Assembly: GCA_017617795.1 (NCBI GenBank)
Contig: JAFZVM010000113.1
Coordinates: forward strand, 1 to 34,458
Length of the DNA: 34,458 bases
Direction: 5' to 3'
Origin: Oscillospiraceae bacterium
GTDB lineage: Bacteria > Bacillota > Clostridia > Oscillospirales > Oscillospiraceae
Shown here: piece by piece, positions 33,619 through 34,458 of the stretch
Layout of the letters: each line of letters starts with the position of its first letter
Position numbering within the stretch: the first letter of the stretch is position 1
Translations under genes and position numbers: made by a program
The notes under the pieces: generated by a model
Told to the model about the DNA's origin: nothing
Databases searched by the model: none
The model's input: only the letters and a program-made list of their open reading frames with translations

Positions 33619-34458
33619 TCAGCTCACCGTCAGCACGGCGGGATCGGAGGTGACGCTGCCGACGCTGTTGGTGACCACGCAGCGGTACTGGATGCCGTTA
33701 TAGGATTCTTTGGCCGTGACGGTATAGCTGGCGGAGGTGGCCCCGGATTTATCCTTCCAGGTGCTGCTGCCGGCGGTCTTGTACTGCCACTGGTAGCTCA
33801 TGCCGACCCCTGCGGCCGCCACCTTGAAGGTGACGCTCTCCCCCGCCGCAGCGGAAACGGCCGCGGGCTGGGACAGGATCTTCGGCTTCACCCCGCTCAC
33901 CGTGAGGCGCACCTTGCTGCTGGTCACCGTCCCCGCGGAGTTGGTCACCTTGCAGCGGTAGAGGTAGCCGTTGTAGGAGGCCTTCACCGTGACGGTGTGG
34001 GTCGCCTTGGTAGACCCCGCCTTGTCGTGCCAGGTCTTGCCGTAGTCGGTGGAATACTGCCACTGGTAGGTGAGCCCCGTACCGGAGGCAACCACCTTGA
34101 AGGTGGCGGTCTCGCCCGCCGCGGCGGTCTGGGCTTTGGGCTGGGTGGTGATCTCCGGCTTGGAGACGGCGGCGGTGACCGTGAGCTTCGCGGCGGAGGA
34201 GGTCACGCTGCCTCCGGCGTTGGAAACGACGCAGCGGTACTGGATGCCGTTGTAGGACTCCTTCGCCGTGACGGTGTAGCTGGCCTTGGTGGCACCGGAT
34301 TTATCCTTCCAGGTGTTGCTGCTGGCTGTCTTGTACTGCCACTGATAAGTAAGGCCCGTACCGGAGGCCACCACCTTGAAGGTCGCCGTCGCCCCCGCCG
34401 CGGCGGTCTGGGCCTTGGGCTGGGTGGTGATCACGGGAGCGGCCACGGCGGCGATGAC
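33619..34458 (-). CDS. Ig-like repeat surface protein, C-terminal part (5' end outside window)
   Basis: The frame is open from the right edge for 280 codons to the stop at 33619. It holds three Ig-like domains of about 90 residues, each with ITTQP or ILSQP, LTYQWQY or MSYQWQY and YRCxVxN. They are the same family as the four domains in the secreted gene at 22508, with DNA stretches up to 39 bases identical. Any signal peptide or LRR region would lie outside the window. The M proposed near 34446 is an internal GTG and not a true start. It ends in SDPAVLTVS without an anchor, like its partner. The two genes point toward each other. Confidence 0.88.
   Translation of the reverse strand, partial: VIAAVAAPVITTQPKAQTAAAGATATFKVVASGTGLTYQWQYKTASSNTWKDKSGATKASYTVTAKESYNGIQYRCVVSNAGGSVTSSAAKLTVTAAVSKPEITTQPKAQTAAAGETATFKVVASGTGLTYQWQYSTDYGKTWHDKAGSTKATHTVTVKASYNGYLYRCKVTNSAGTVTSSKVRLTVSGVKPKILSQPAAVSAAAGESVTFKVAAAGVGMSYQWQYKTAGSSTWKDKSGATSASYTVTAKESYNGIQYRCVVTNSVGSVTSDPAVLTVS
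33884..33922 (-). repeat. Right copy of 39-bp perfect inverted repeat
   Basis: It is identical, on the minus strand, to 24067-24105. The two copies face each other across about 9.8 kb that holds the catabolic island. Confidence 0.85.

Overview
The window looks like a chromosomal segment of a high-GC anaerobic Firmicute, most likely a gut Clostridia member near Oscillospiraceae. The evidence is strong AGGAGG ribosome sites, sigma-A promoters with exact 17-bp spacers, a T-box riboswitch, ferredoxin-dependent 2-oxoacid oxidoreductases, BspA-like LRR repeats and GC-rich Clostridia-like codon use. This placement is an inference; no rRNA or other marker gene is present. No tRNA, CRISPR array, insertion sequence or prophage gene was recognised.

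Region 1 (1-1700): a leftward XRE-cupin regulator, cut by the window edge, sits behind a complete T-box leader whose specifier reads as AUC (isoleucine). A short lipoprotein gene next to it appears frameshifted. A near-perfect rightward promoter at 1478-1506 faces the next operon.

Region 2 (1729-12547): a tightly coupled operon for 2-oxoacid oxidation. It encodes a MinD/ParA-like P-loop protein, a four-subunit 2-oxoacid:ferredoxin oxidoreductase (Vor/Kor type), a full-length pyruvate:ferredoxin oxidoreductase (NifJ), a LeuA-like protein that has lost its metal-binding histidines, and a fusion of a sugar-isomerase-type TIM barrel with an acyl-CoA synthetase. Genes overlap by ATGA in several places and a strong terminator closes the unit. 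Together with the Ile T-box, this suggests a branched-chain amino acid / 2-oxoacid fermentation module.

Region 3 (12575-15536): two singly transcribed genes, a cytosolic CapA-like protein and an FAD-dependent oxidoreductase.

Region 4 (15558-22036): a complete F-type ATP synthase operon in the order I-a-c-b-(b'-delta-alpha)-gamma-beta-epsilon. The second b-type stalk, delta and alpha are one 747-residue reading frame. An in-frame GGAGG-ATG inside it could release a free alpha subunit. The c subunit has an eroded glycine motif and epsilon lacks its C-terminal helices. I consider this the most novel part of the window.

Region 5 (22037-22507): an intergenic region holding a DnaA-box-like cluster, a strand-asymmetric T-rich tract, two palindromes and a terminator-like hairpin that contains the ribosome-binding site of the next gene.

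Region 6 (22508-34458): two secreted Ig-like-repeat genes in opposite orientation enclose a catabolic island of a DUF169 protein, two galactonate/mannonate-dehydratase-like enolase-superfamily enzymes, a tandemly duplicated MoaF-family protein, an alpha/beta hydrolase and a double hydrolase (CocE-like plus a BD-FAE-like domain). The repeats form a long-range inverted repeat that could allow inversion of the island.
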